Positions 51,401 through 61,429 of a stretch of DNA of 64,000 bases are shown here, piece after piece. The stretch lies in the NCBI GenBank assembly GCA_900708905.1, contig CAADRB010000047.1:100225-164224 (forward strand). The letters run 5' to 3'. The stretch's first letter is position 1. Each line of letters starts with the position of its first letter. The notes under the pieces are model-generated. The model saw only the letters and a list, made by a program, of their open reading frames with translations, had not been told where the DNA came from and did not search any database. This DNA is from Hymenolepis diminuta (taxonomy: Eukaryota > Platyhelminthes > Cestoda > Cyclophyllidea > Hymenolepididae). Position numbers and translations under genes: made by a program.

Positions 51401-54400
51401 GTTTATCATCCGTGAATGCACCTGCAAGCACAAGCAGTGGAGTTACTACTGCTGAAAACAATCGTAGGCGAGCCAGGGACGAAGGCGTAAGTACCTATTG
51501 TGAAAATTTTACCCTCGCAATACATTAAGCCAATAGGATCATTCAATAGCGGACAAGTCATCTTGAGTTGGGTAGGAATTCACTTGGCCGTGATTCACCC
51601 CAAGAGGACTGGGGAAAATAGCGCGTTGTGTTGTTTTTTGTCCCCTCTTCCCCCCTCCCTCTCCTGACTGAATTCCTCAGCTGCTGTTATCCAGAGGCCT
51701 AATTCCATGGCTTCTCGTTGATTGGTTAACCGGACGCGCGTAAAAGTGCTCACGTGTGACCGTTGACGCGTGCTTACGTGTGCGGACGTATAAGTCACGC
51801 GCGTCCTCGCCGTTCGTGAGTCAACCAGTGAGGTGTCGCGTTGGCCGTACGCACCGTGCGCATGCGTTGACGTTCAATGGCGAGTCAAGGTCTTTCCCCA
51901 TCAGCTGATGGGGGTATGCAACCGCGTGCGGAGTGTAACCCTCTCCATATCCAGCACACTATGGCTCGTATGATGATAAAAATAATGACAGCGTAATAAT
52001 TACGTATTTTACCGATAACCTGGCCATCGCAATTTTTGGTCAGTGATGAGTAATCCAAATCTCCCAAGATAATTTACCACTGAGTTTTGGGATAAGCAAA
52101 TATTCAGCTCATAGACGTTTCATTTACTCTTTGCTTTATCGATTAATTCTTCTTTTGTTACGTTAAATTTACATATCGACCATAGCAAAATAGATACACT
52201 GCTAAGTGAAATGAGGGGGGGGGGGAATCTGCTCGGAGGTAAATAATGAAATTCAAGCAGCTTACTACTGAATGATTTCACAAGTGCTCTATTGATATTG
52301 TAATTTGAAGAAGCAGCTAGCATAAGTGTTCAATGACTCATTTCTAATTTTAAGTGCCTACATGTCTCTTAATGCTTAATCCTATTACCGATTTGTTGTT
52401 TTTTTGTCAATCCGTGGTTGCGAAAATAGCTTTTGAGCGTACACGTGCATCATTTGCAACTACTGTAATATAAGATCTTAAGGAGCTCTAAAGAAATGAT
52501 AGCTATCACCGCTTTCTAGCCTTAAGGGCTATCTTTGAACGTGATTTAATAGTCTGTATATGGAATAAGAATTTCAGATATCCAGGACTGTATGTAATCT
52601 GTCTCAAAAGTGGAACCATTAATTTAAATGGAAATATGAGTAATTTACTGATTAGTAACAAATGATAACAAATGGATTTTCTTCATGGGTGAGTAAAATA
52701 ATATAGCTTCACGACAAGGCAATATGAATGTAAATTATCCATCGGTCATGCATATTATGACATGCGGTGTTATAGAGGTTGCGGAGAAATTGGCTAAATG
52801 TAATTGAGCCGATGAGCAAGAAGGACTATCCTAAACAGATTTGGATAGTGGTAAAAAGGAGATTATTATATGGTAAGTAACAGTTTTGAATTAAGTTAGC
52901 CAGAAAACAGGGCACATAACTAGAATTTCATAAATTGGTTCTAGGGTGATAGAGAAGACGACGAATGACAAGTTTGATAGAGCCTTTTCAGTGGTGAGAG
53001 AATGGGAGAAAGAGGTATGAGAGACGAAGTTCCGGATATTGCTTGAACTTCTATGGTTTATTTAAGAGATAAAATGGCTGTCAAAACTTCGAAAGGAGAG
53101 AGGTCGAGGATTGAGAGTTAATCAGTTGGGTCAAGCTGAGTTAGTGTGACACTGGCCATTATCTAATCAAATAGGTCAATCAATAGAAATTAAATTTGCA
53201 TTCATTATAAAACCGATGCAGAAATTTGTACATCTTCATTCAACTAAATTCTTCAGAATAAATGTGTTTGACCGAATTATATATTCCCATTTTCTTCCTC
53301 TAATTCAGATAACTGAAGACGAGGCAGCAAGGCGAGAGAAACGACGAGAGCGGAATCGCGTGGCAGCAGCAAAATGTCGTCAGAATCGGCAGAATCAAAT
53401 TGAGGATTTGAAGTCCCGGCGAAAGATGCTCGAGGACGAGGGTAACCAAGTGAGGCAGCTTCTTGAAAATGCCAAACTTCAGAAACAGCAATATGAAGAG
53501 TTGCTCAAGAATCATGCGGTAAAACCCCATTTCTATGTTCTTTTGGTTTATTTTGAATTGAGCTCATAAAATAATTTCCAAGCTCTCTCAGGAAAGCGTT
53601 TTCTGACACTTATCTAGGCTAGGAGAGATTGTACTCTGGAGTCTCCCTGTGTGAGAAACTCGAATTTTACCTCTCTTATCAACTAGACTGTTCCTCTTAC
53701 CGTATGTGTACCCGTTAACTCCAGAAAAAGCTGTTTAATTAATTGAGCACATAATAAAATGTTCATCATGGTAAAGTATGTAAATGCAAGAGAACAGAAA
53801 AGGTGTAAGAGAATAAGGTACAGTAGTCATTTTCAGAGATACATGTTTCAAGTCGATCTGTCTGAAGTTGAATTAGTGGGTTTATTATTTCTTTCTTGAT
53901 GAAGCTCAATTAATAAGGTGCCACATTAAGTCATTTTCTTATTAATTTTGAGTTATGAGAGAGGCTAATATTTCAGAATATGCAAAATGATTGTCTAAAA
54001 TCGGTTTAGTGGGTTTAAGATTTAGCAGATTTCTAAATATCTATAGTGATCTTGGAGTTAATGGAAGTCATTTATTATAAAGTTAGGACGGAATGGGCTA
54101 CTGGGGTTAGGCAGGCATACATTCTTGTAATGCATTTCCTACGCTCGTGTGTTAGATCACGTGATCACAAGACCAAATCAGATGACCCCTTGCCAAGAGT
54201 GAATTGCATCAGCACAGGCACGCAAAAAAAAAAGAATTCTACAGTCGGGGAACAAAGTAGCTCTTGCAGTTCTCAGTTAAACAGGTCTCTTGATTGGTAT
54301 TAAGGAAAGGGGTTTGAGAAAGTGATCGCATAATTTCAAAGTAAACTTGGAAAACAGATTTTTAAATTAATAAAACAATTTTTAGAGTTATTGATATTCC

Positions 54401-55455
54401 CCCTCCATCCGATTGTAACTCAAGTATGAGTGGGGGTTTTTAGTCTTATTTATATGAAACATGTAATTCATTTATATTTTGTATGAATAAATTAATGATG
54501 GGAGGCGTTTTCTAATGGCTATCTTCCACAGAGAAGTAGTATTTTGTAGTCTCCCTAATGAGAAACGCTTATTTGATCATTCCATTAACTGAAAGTACGC
54601 CGATCGGTATGATAACTGTAATCTCTAGAAGTGCACGGTGACCACTACGCTATCCAGTCATATTTTTGTCTCTATTCAATCGTTTCTTCAAAATACGCAA
54701 CTTTATTACTGACAGTAAAAAACTGTATTCGAGGCTTGAGTCAATGTAACCCACACTCCTATATACTATTGTCATCTAATGGAATCTTTTTGCTTCTTAA
54801 TTTTTAGAGAAATGGTTGTCCAACGGCTCAGCAATATTATCAGGACGGAAACCTTATTTTGCCTCTTTCCGTAGCAGTCGCAGTTGCTGCTGCAAGCGGC
54901 AACACTGCTATCCCAAGACAACAGCCTGTAACAGCTTCCCTTGATCTTCCTACGATGGCGCCCGTTCAATCCAGCCTCCAGATCCTTCAGTCCTCAAGCA
55001 CCCGCCAACTTCCCCCTTCTATCACTACCACCGTGATTAAATCGGAGGCTCCTAATTCGAGTCCTCCCCAACCATTTGTCCCTGCTCAGCGACCGAGCAC
55101 CCTCCCATTGGTTAACTCCACCAAGGTCGAACTTCCCACTTCCACCCTGGACTCAAATACTTCATCTACAACTGCCAGTCAGTTTGCCCGAATGTGGTCC
55201 CCCTCAGTTGCTTCAAAGATTAAAACTCCTGGAGGAGAAAGTTGGGTCAATAGTCAAATTGGTCTTCCTCCTATCAGTGTCACTTCTGACAAAGATGGCA
55301 TTATTCCCACCACCACTACTACTCTCCTTTCAACCCCTGACATACTTCATCATCTTGGAGTCACTCTAGGAGCAGCCTCTCTCTCAAATAACTCAAGCAA
55401 AACTCAAGATGAGAAGATGTCTAACGCAACTGCTAATACCTCATCAGCAACATAA
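48001..55455 (+). CDS. AP-1/ATF-superfamily bZIP transcription factor (four exons)
   Basis: The model joins 48001-48438, 50953-51486, 53309-53518 and 54808-55455, giving 609 aa; introns are 2514, 1822 and 1289 nt, all GT..AG and phase 0. Residues 325-394 are a bZIP domain: the basic region includes RRERNRVAAAKCR, with the invariant Asn340 and Arg348, followed by a heptad repeat from Leu358. Family knowledge: such proteins bind TGACTCA or TGACGTCA sites as dimers in the nucleus. The N-terminus is Ser/Asn-rich with a helical stretch (about 36-140). Exon 2 is Ser/Thr/Pro-rich with a basic KRSR patch. The C-terminus is Ser/Thr/Pro/Gln-rich and may be an activation region. The basic region resembles Fos/ATF3 and the zipper end (NH-x3-GC) resembles Jun, so I do not choose a subfamily. 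Met10 (48028) is an alternative start with a better -3 base. Exon joins are inferred from splice consensus; no transcript evidence was available. Confidence 0.87.
48439..50952 (+). other. Intron 1 of the bZIP gene
   Basis: This 2.5-kb intron has donor GTAAGA and acceptor TTTTAG. The first 258 nt remain open in frame with exon 1, to a stop at 48696. A TGACTCA AP-1 site lies at 49682-49688. No transposon or exon could be recognised in the rest. Confidence 0.6.
50953..50991 (+). other. Alternative in-frame acceptor segment of bZIP exon 2
   Basis: The 39 nt between acceptors TTTTAG (50952) and TTTCAG (50991) encode 13 residues. Both acceptors keep phase 0, so either could be used without a frameshift. 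Confidence 0.35.
50953..51486 (+). CDS. bZIP gene, coding exon 2
   Basis: Encodes residues 147-324. The preferred acceptor is TGTTTTAG at 50952. A second good acceptor, GTATTTCAG ending at 50991, would remove 13 codons in frame. The exon encodes a Pro/Ile-rich stretch, an ETPKR motif, a possible nuclear localisation patch (VKRSRLS), an acidic EDMD segment, then a Ser/Asn-rich stretch and NRRRARDEG leading into the bZIP exon. The donor is GGC|GTAAGT. It is phase 0 at both ends. Confidence 0.82.
51718..51913. promoter_or_regulatory. CpG-dense block with 18-bp palindrome in bZIP intron 2
   Basis: About 165 bp contain roughly 27 CpG dinucleotides by eye, an extreme density for this window. The block opens with GATTGGTTAACC (CCAAT box on the minus strand), contains TGAGTCA near 51816 and TGACGT near 51869, and ends in a perfect 18-bp palindrome at 51896-51913 centred on the E-box CAGCTG. 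It may be an internal promoter or enhancer for a transcript that starts with the bZIP exon (inference). Confidence 0.4.
52215..52225 (+). repeat. Poly-G run in intron 2
   Basis: Eleven consecutive G on the plus strand, rare in this AT-rich window. Its length should be treated with care because such runs are prone to sequencing error. Confidence 0.8.
53309..53518 (+). CDS. bZIP gene, exon 3: basic region and leucine zipper
   Basis: This 210-nt exon encodes 70 aa (325-394) and holds the whole DNA-binding basic region and the zipper. The acceptor is TCCTCTAATTCAG and the donor is GCG|GTAAAA. After ITEDEAARRE comes the basic stretch ending AAAKCRQNRQ. Heptad d positions are Leu358, Leu365, Val372, Ala379 and Tyr386, so only the first two are Leu. 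Both boundaries are phase 0, so skipping this exon would leave the rest of the frame intact but remove DNA binding. Confidence 0.92.
53590..53735 (-). repeat. SINE-like copy in bZIP intron 3
   Basis: The minus strand has ACACATACGGTAAGAGGAAC, then AATTCGAGTTTCTCACACAGGG and GAGACTCC. These match, in order, the blocks of the copy at 56500-56690. Pol III boxes have decayed. Confidence 0.55.
54500..54670 (-). repeat. SINE-like copy in bZIP intron 3, with A-box
   Basis: The minus strand has a perfect A-box consensus TAGCGTAGTGG (54642-54652), then a decayed B-box region, then GCGTTTCTCATTAGGGAGACT, matching the body of the other copies. Confidence 0.6.
54808..55455 (+). CDS. bZIP gene, terminal coding exon 4
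   Basis: Encodes residues 395-609 and ends in TAA. The acceptor is TTCTTAATTTTTAG. It begins RNGCP, giving Cys398 five residues after His393 of exon 3, the spacing seen at the end of Jun zippers (family knowledge). An Ala/Val-rich stretch follows, then a long Ser/Thr/Pro/Gln-rich low-complexity tail typical of activation regions (inference). Three or four TAG trinucleotides and a C/T-rich sequence follow the stop, as expected of a 3' UTR. Confidence 0.84.
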   Translation, partial: RNGCPTAQQYYQDGNLILPLSVAVAVAAASGNTAIPRQQPVTASLDLPTMAPVQSSLQILQSSSTRQLPPSITTTVIKSEAPNSSPPQPFVPAQRPSTLPLVNSTKVELPTSTLDSNTSSTTASQFARMWSPSVASKIKTPGGESWVNSQIGLPPISVTSDKDGIIPTTTTTLLSTPDILHHLGVTLGAASLSNNSSKTQDEKMSNATANTSSAT

Positions 55456-55868
55456 GCTAGATTTGCTGACCTTGCAATAGTAGTAGTAGTAGCAGCTTGA
55501 TCATGTATATACCTCTCCCTAAATCGATTGTTCCTCTCATAGACTACATCTCTTTCATTTCTCTCTCTTGCAGTGTCTTTCTAGACGCAACCCAACCATC
55601 TGTGATCTAAATTGAGAAGAAAGAGTAGGCTACCTAGATTTATCTATATCCCCAAACTTGAGCGTGTGATTAAGAAGAAGAGAGGTAACTAGTCGGTTAG
55701 ATAGATTTCTGACCTAGCTAGTTACTTTCTTCCACCCCTCCCTCTATTCTACTCTCAAAGCCGATAGACGCACACATATATACAATATCACTACTCAAAT
55801 GAATATCTTACATTAGTATTTTCTTCTGTACCTTTCACCTATTCTCCTCCATACACACCTCTCCTTCT

Positions 55869-55890
55869 CCCCCCTCCCCCACCCCCGCCC
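55869..55890 (-). other. G-quadruplex-forming tract (G on minus strand)
   Basis: On the plus strand the run is C6-T-C5-A-C5-G-C3, giving four G-runs on the minus strand with single-base loops, the pattern known to fold very stably. It lies about 415 bp after the bZIP stop codon. Confidence 0.6.
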
Positions 55891-55953
55891 AATCCATTCT
55901 GGTTGAAGATGCCTCCTCTCACACAAAATACTTCTTTACTTAAAAAAAAACAA

Positions 55954-55982
55954 ATATATATATATACATATATATACATATT
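55954..55982. repeat. TA/CA-type microsatellite
   Basis: Alternating AT repeats interrupted by C, preceded by a run of nine A. It is simple sequence near the presumed 3' end of the bZIP transcript. Confidence 0.8.
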
Positions 55983-55999
55983 ATTGCGTAGTTGAAGAC

Positions 56000-58900
56000 G
56001 GATTTTTGCTCACTCCTTTCACTTGTGCTGGATGGAGGGTGAATCATCTAAAATTGTGCGATGAGTCACAAGGTTTTCTGTGTATTAGTGCTTTGGTGAA
56101 TCAGAACTTAGTTGAGTAGCTGACTACTATTTGCTTCAAATTTGCTCACGAAATTTGATCCCTAGAAATGACATGGAGTAAATTTTCTTGTGACTTTCAT
56201 AATAATAAGCTAGTGAAGGATTAGTTTATAATGGATTGAATCTGTTTTATGGGTCTAATTATTACAGTCTATTGATAGATTGATAACGGATTGTTGTGAC
56301 GATGAGTCATCAGGTATTATAAAGTGGTAGCTGATGTACCAGCGTTGGGTTGAGTAATCAGTGGCTGCCTATTTTAACTAACTGGATAATTGAAAATTTA
56401 TTTACAATCTTAAAAATGATGTTAATTGCTAAGCAATTTTTTAATGATAAACTTATCATCATTCCAAAATCCGTTATGGGAAGTTCTTATTGCATCTGAC
56501 TTGGCCAGAGGGAAGATATTCTGAGGACGCATCTGTGAGAAACTCGCATTCTACCATCCCGCCTATTGGTAAGAATCAATCATTGAAGTTGGCTATCCTT
56601 ATCACCGGATGTGCGACAATGGGCATCGATCTCGTGACCTCCAACTTGAAAACTCCGTCATCATTTTTAGTTCCTGAAGGCACCGAATTCTTCTAAAAAA
56701 CCTGTAGACAGGGTTTTTGAGTGACATTTCGTAGATTTTTTTTAAAGATCAGAGCATATTCTTGTGTAGCAATCAAGCACCTGATTTCCGAATTTGAGAG
56801 CATATCGATAAGCATTCAAAAGTTTTGTGGAGAGTAGCTTTTCAATTACTAGGTAGGTCTAAACTTTCTGACAATTTCAAAAAAACCAAGGATAATAGTT
56901 CATGAGAAGAATGATCAATTGAATTTTTTATCCAGCAAGATGGTTATTTTTATTTAATAAGGTGATTTCAAGAACAGAATATAAGAGACTGGCTCCAAGT
57001 AATGCAATATAATGGATGTTCGCCGTACATACAGTGAGCGACATGTACTGCCATACCGGTAAAAATTGGTCAAGATAAAGGTAACTGATTGTCAGTTTCT
57101 TACCAACGAGGTTCTGAGATGTTATTCCTCTGCCCAAGACGCCCAAGACAATATTTCATCCAAAAGAAACTGGAAATAATAAATGTACAGATAAAATCAT
57201 TAATTTGTAGTACGCTTGCAACTGGATGCAATATCTATAGCCACTTCAGGCACACTATGAGATTATATCAGATGAAGTTAAAATATCTGGGTGGAGCCGG
57301 TAAAAATAGATTTAAGATCCTACATTTGGGGAGAAGGGAAAGGGATTTGGGTTATGGAGACAGGGATCTTCTCAGGCCAGAGGGGAGAAAATGTGCTGAC
57401 ATTCTATATTTTATATTTTTTTAATTACTCCATCAGTCCATTTCAGAATTTAATATGCCGCTCCTCAAAAGGTTCTTGAACATAGAACTGTATTTATTTT
57501 AATGTCAAGTTATGTGAGTGGCATGTTTTAGAATCTTAACAGAAAGTACATCGCATACTGAACGATACATTGAGATGATTTATTAGATGCACGTGGCTAT
57601 GTATGATGTAACTGTGAAAAGTTAAACTTTTCCTGATTGTTATTAATATAATATTTGTAAAAATACTGACGCCAAACAATCTACCATAAAATGAGTTATT
57701 GTTCATCAGTGAACTGAAACCTATAGAGAATGCAAACTTTCAGCCAATAGTCATTGAGCATAATAAATATTGGTTCTGATGGTTCTACTAGTTTCACTTG
57801 ATCGGTAATTTCTCAGAGTCTAAATTAAATTTGAATGAATTATCATTAAAACTCTCCAACTAAACTTTATGGATGCTATTTAGGCCTCGTGAAGACACTG
57901 GAAAAGTTCAGATTTAGACAAAATGATTTATGTTTTAGCTAACTATAAATGTACCTTCTTTTCTGATGAAGTGACTGCAAACGGGCAAGAATTAATAAGA
58001 ATGAAAACGACATAAATCACCGATGAGTATTACGCTATCATAAATGGATCAAATTGTCTAATTCTAGCAGTTCTGCCCGTCATAATATTGGAAAAATCCA
58101 AGAGATAGCAACCATTTCAGTCTTAGTGCTACAAACGCAGACTGCATAAGGATGGCTCTTTTCAAATTAAACTCTTAATGACTAAGTCCTAATAGATTCT
58201 CCTATTTTGAAGAGAGATGACGAAGGTTGTAATAAAATTGCCCTTGTTTCCAACCAGTTTTCAATTTATATAGAAATCATCCACACCAAAATGACTGACC
58301 ATAACTCTAAAGGGCTACTAGAAATTAGTAGTTTCCGAGTGTATTACTTCGAGTTTTGATTAGTTCCAGTAATCAAGGTGGCCATTGAGAATAGTGATAA
58401 GAAGCAGGTCTAACTGAAACGTGACAAGATTCCAGCAGTAAATTTCAGCCACGTGAATGTACGACGCCCTGTTGTATATTTGACAAATTAATATAATGAG
58501 TCATTAAATAATCGAAAGTACATTGAACGAAAATTACTTAAAGAACCATTTAAACTTGCAGTTGCCAAAAAGAAGGTAGATTTTGCTTCTAAATTTAGAA
58601 GTTAGTCTACAGGCAGTTTCTTAAACAACTAATACTTGTAATGCCGTGCTTCTTTTAGCTCCACAAAGATTTCACGCGTCATTTTACAAATGAAAGATCA
58701 CAAGATTGATGGCCTCTCTCAGTGTTACGAAAAGTCATGAGCCTTTCACTCTCAGAGTGACATTTATTTATTGATTGTAATATTCAATATTACCTCACGT
58801 TATCACTTCATGATATTTTAAAGGGAAAAAGTTTGGTCTACAAGCATTCATTGTTTCAAATATTGAGATGACACAATTAAGCACCATCTAATTAATCTAC

Positions 58901-60120
58901 CAATATGCACTTCACCTAACCTGTAACTATGTCTGATATTAGTAAGACGTTCATACGGTCCTTAGGGTCATTGACCAGAAATACTAACTGCCATTACCAG
59001 TCAAATTAAAGGTAAAGATGAAATGTGAAACCCCTTTTCCGCGAAATTATTTTTATGTTTGAAGGATTGCTCAAACCAAGTGCTTTACTGTAATTCACCC
59101 TCATGTGCTCAAAGCGCTGTGGTAGGTTGATTATCGATTTTCGATCGCCTCTGCTTCGCGGTGACTCAGCAAATTTGGATGTGTTATTAACACACTCCAG
59201 TTCCCATACCCTCACCCCAGTTTTCCGTTCTCCACTTTCCTCTCTCCTCCAATCTTTGTTCTTTACTTTCGCTCTTCCACAGAAGTGTCCTCATGCCTCT
59301 CATAAATAAATCCCATTCTTTGTAACCCAAGAGTGAGGTGATCAGACCTTTTATCCCTGATCCCTTCCATCAGCCATCATTAATTTTATTTCGACGGGTA
59401 ATTTGAACAAAGACGTTCACTGAGACCGGCTTTCATCGGCCAATTTGACCTGAACGAGGTATCTCAACTACGAAATGTCAAAGACGTTAGTGAAATGAGA
59501 AAATCCAAAATATTATGGATTTGTCAAAATCAAAATTAAGCAAAGAAGCCTAAACTTCACATTACACAACTTTTCACTACCCACACTATCGTTATAAACG
59601 ATAGAAATAAGGTAAATGTCAATCGCCAATAATCAAATCCAACAATTTACAGATCCTACTTTCGGCAGCAATGCACTTTGTGATGTGATGGGGTTATGTT
59701 TAGTAAAAAATTAGGGAACCACCGATCTCAATCAGTTGCTCACAATTTGGAGATACCGCTAATTTTGGCACGAATGTATTTAATAGTGGAGACATTGTTT
59801 TAACTTTTTAGCAATAAATCGAAATGGATTATAGCAGTTCCTTATAACCCAAAATATTTTTCTCCTTTTTCGGATATGACTTTTCATATATTCTACAAAA
59901 GTACTTTGAGACGTCATTTTTATATGCGCAACTATTTAAGTCAATCAAAATTCCTCTGCATTATTTAAATTTAGGATTGAATTTAGAATATCGAATCTTT
60001 AAAAAATAAATAAATTCACAATTTACTTCGTCGAGATTTTCACATGATTTCGTCAAATAAAGCAAATTCGAATTGATTTATTTAAATCCGAACTTGTGAT
60101 GTTACAAATGTAAACGCACT
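56000..60120. other. Intergenic stretch
   Basis: Holds the SINE-like copy at 56500-56690 and several AP-1 motifs (56062, 56303, about 58498). A MARE-type half-site TGACTCAGCA lies at 59162-59171. No supported exon. Confidence 0.4.
56500..56690 (-). repeat. SINE-like copy downstream of the bZIP gene
   Basis: The minus strand has GGAGGTCACGAGATCGATGC with a B-box GATCGATGC at 56623-56631, then CATCCGGTGATAAGGATAG, then GCGAGTTTCTCACAGATGC. It is the best-preserved body among the copies and was used as the reference for the others. Confidence 0.65.
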
Positions 60121-60127
60121 TTTGCAG

Positions 60128-60399
60128 GTGGTAAGACACACATTTTGTCCACTACACATAAAAAGGTCATTAGTTCAGCAACGGCACAGGAAACAAAATC
60201 TAATATGCAACTAGTTCAGGTCATCAAATCAGTCCGTTCCTTAATCAAGTCGGGGACAAATACTATCTCACTCAGGACATCCGATTTCCCAATCACTTTT
60301 GCCGACACCGAACAAAATCGGTTTATTCAAACAGCAATCATGAAAGCAACTTGGAAAATATTAAAGAGGGAGGAATTTTACGACAGATACCCTAACTGA
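60128..60399 (+). CDS. Candidate terminal exon, unknown protein
   Basis: The acceptor CGCACTTTTTGCAG is followed by an open frame of about 90 codons ending in TGA. One base must come from the previous exon. It reads a Thr/Ser/Lys-rich start, then LVQVIKSVRSLIKSGTN, then a mixed sequence ending EEFYDRYPN. Amino-acid balance is protein-like and the acceptor is good, but no partner exon or family is recognised. The reading starts within five codons of a GGKT stretch, too short to call a nucleotide-binding motif. Confidence 0.33.
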
Positions 60400-60404
60400 T
60401 GTCA

Positions 60405-61215
60405 CAAAATGAATTCCATAAAATGCCCAAGGATACCGTAATCATCTTATTATCCCCATTTCAAAAAGAGATAAAGCTTTCGAGGTTAGCAGTATAGTGA
60501 AAGTTAATCCAGGGTCCTGGCATGGAAAAACAAGGCAAAGGATTCTTTGATATGCCTATTTTTCCTGTGGCTGAAGTATCCGAAATTTTCAATTTTCTTT
60601 TCACAATCTGTGATAACCAGCCTTTGAGGAACGGTTAAATGAAGTGTAATTTAGTAAGTGAATATATTTGGAGAAAAGAAGACGATATTCCTGCAGTTCC
60701 AAACCATACGAAAGACATAGGTATTCAAACTGTTGTCTATCTTGATGTTATTTTCAATTCATGACGAGCTACTTTTTCGAGAAGAAACACAGTTGATTAT
60801 ACAGGAAGTAGATGGAGGATTTAGGTAAAATCTCTGTTCGATAAAGTGGTGTGATTGATAGTTAAGCTTTCAAACTGATGAAAATTCTTATTGAAGTTAT
60901 TAAAGATGAGTAAGGAGAGTGATAGAAACTAAACTTATGTCAAATTTTTAAGAGTCTTGATACGTAACTTCTCTATCCAGAAGAAAATTCTGTTTACATC
61001 CCTTTAAGGGCCTTTGAAATAGCTAAAATAGCTACTCTGCTCTGATTTCGGACATAAGAAAACACTAACTTTAGTTACTAGTTTGCGGACAATTTTGCAA
61101 ATGCCTATCCCTTCACAAACACGTATTTACAAGCGAACTAAATGTTTTGTGTTTGCGATGAATAGCTAGCTGGCAGGCGTTAAGGCCTGATTTTGGAATT
61201 CTTCTCAACCAGGTG
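60405..61215. other. Non-coding stretch
   Basis: AT-rich; could be 3' UTR of the candidate exon at 60128-60399. Nothing else recognised. Confidence 0.35.
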
Positions 61216-61223
61216 ACAAACGC

Positions 61224-61233
61224 TGTATATACA
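61224..61233 (+). promoter_or_regulatory. TATA box candidate
   Basis: TGTATATACA lies about 60 bp before a well-placed ATG at 61292. Spacing to a start site near 61255 would be typical. Promoter use is inferred. Confidence 0.3.
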
Positions 61234-61291
61234 CGCGTAAATATCCATTTGTCAAATTTCAGCAAATTCTCACGGAGTCCAAACAAAAATA

Positions 61292-61426
61292 ATGGCGATG
61301 ATCATATCCCTCGTAAGTACATGCGCTCTACTCTGCTACGTGCCTATGGCAAGGCTTGGCCTTCGCGCGCGCATACACAGCACAAATGAGCCTGACCTTG
61401 CAATTGGCCAATCAGGTGGGACGTAA
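61292..61426 (+). CDS. Candidate small secreted protein (44 aa)
   Basis: The ATG has strong context (A at -3, G at +4) and a TATA-like element upstream. The frame reads MAMIISLVSTCALLCYV, a short hydrophobic stretch like a signal peptide, then a basic LRAR region and ends at TAA. A strong GTAAGT donor at 61313, seven codons in, could instead make the first 21 nt a tiny coding exon, as occurs in flatworm micro-exon genes encoding secreted proteins (family knowledge). No downstream partner exon was identified. An unrelated 71-codon frame overlaps. Confidence 0.28.
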   Translation: MAMIISLVSTCALLCYVPMARLGLRARIHSTNEPDLAIGQSGGT

Positions 61427-61429
61427 AGT

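Larger units (their letters stand above)
51487..53308 (+). other. Intron 2 of the bZIP gene
   Basis: 1.8 kb with donor GTAAGT and a good pyrimidine-rich acceptor. It includes the CpG-dense block at 51718-51913, a run of 11 G at 52215-52225 and an AP-1 motif near 52335. Confidence 0.65.
53519..54807 (+). other. Intron 3 of the bZIP gene
   Basis: 1.3 kb holding two minus-strand SINE-like copies, which makes up much of its length. Confidence 0.65.
55456..55990 (+). other. Putative 3' UTR of the bZIP gene
   Basis: C/T-rich sequence follows the stop codon, with (TAG)n at 55478-55492, a C-rich tract at 55869-55890, an A run, and a TA-rich microsatellite at 55954-55982. No canonical AATAAA signal was found, so the 3' end is not defined. 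Confidence 0.35.

Noticed and set aside
53300..53530. Minus-strand frame opposite the bZIP exon
   Set aside because: Shadow of the real exon.
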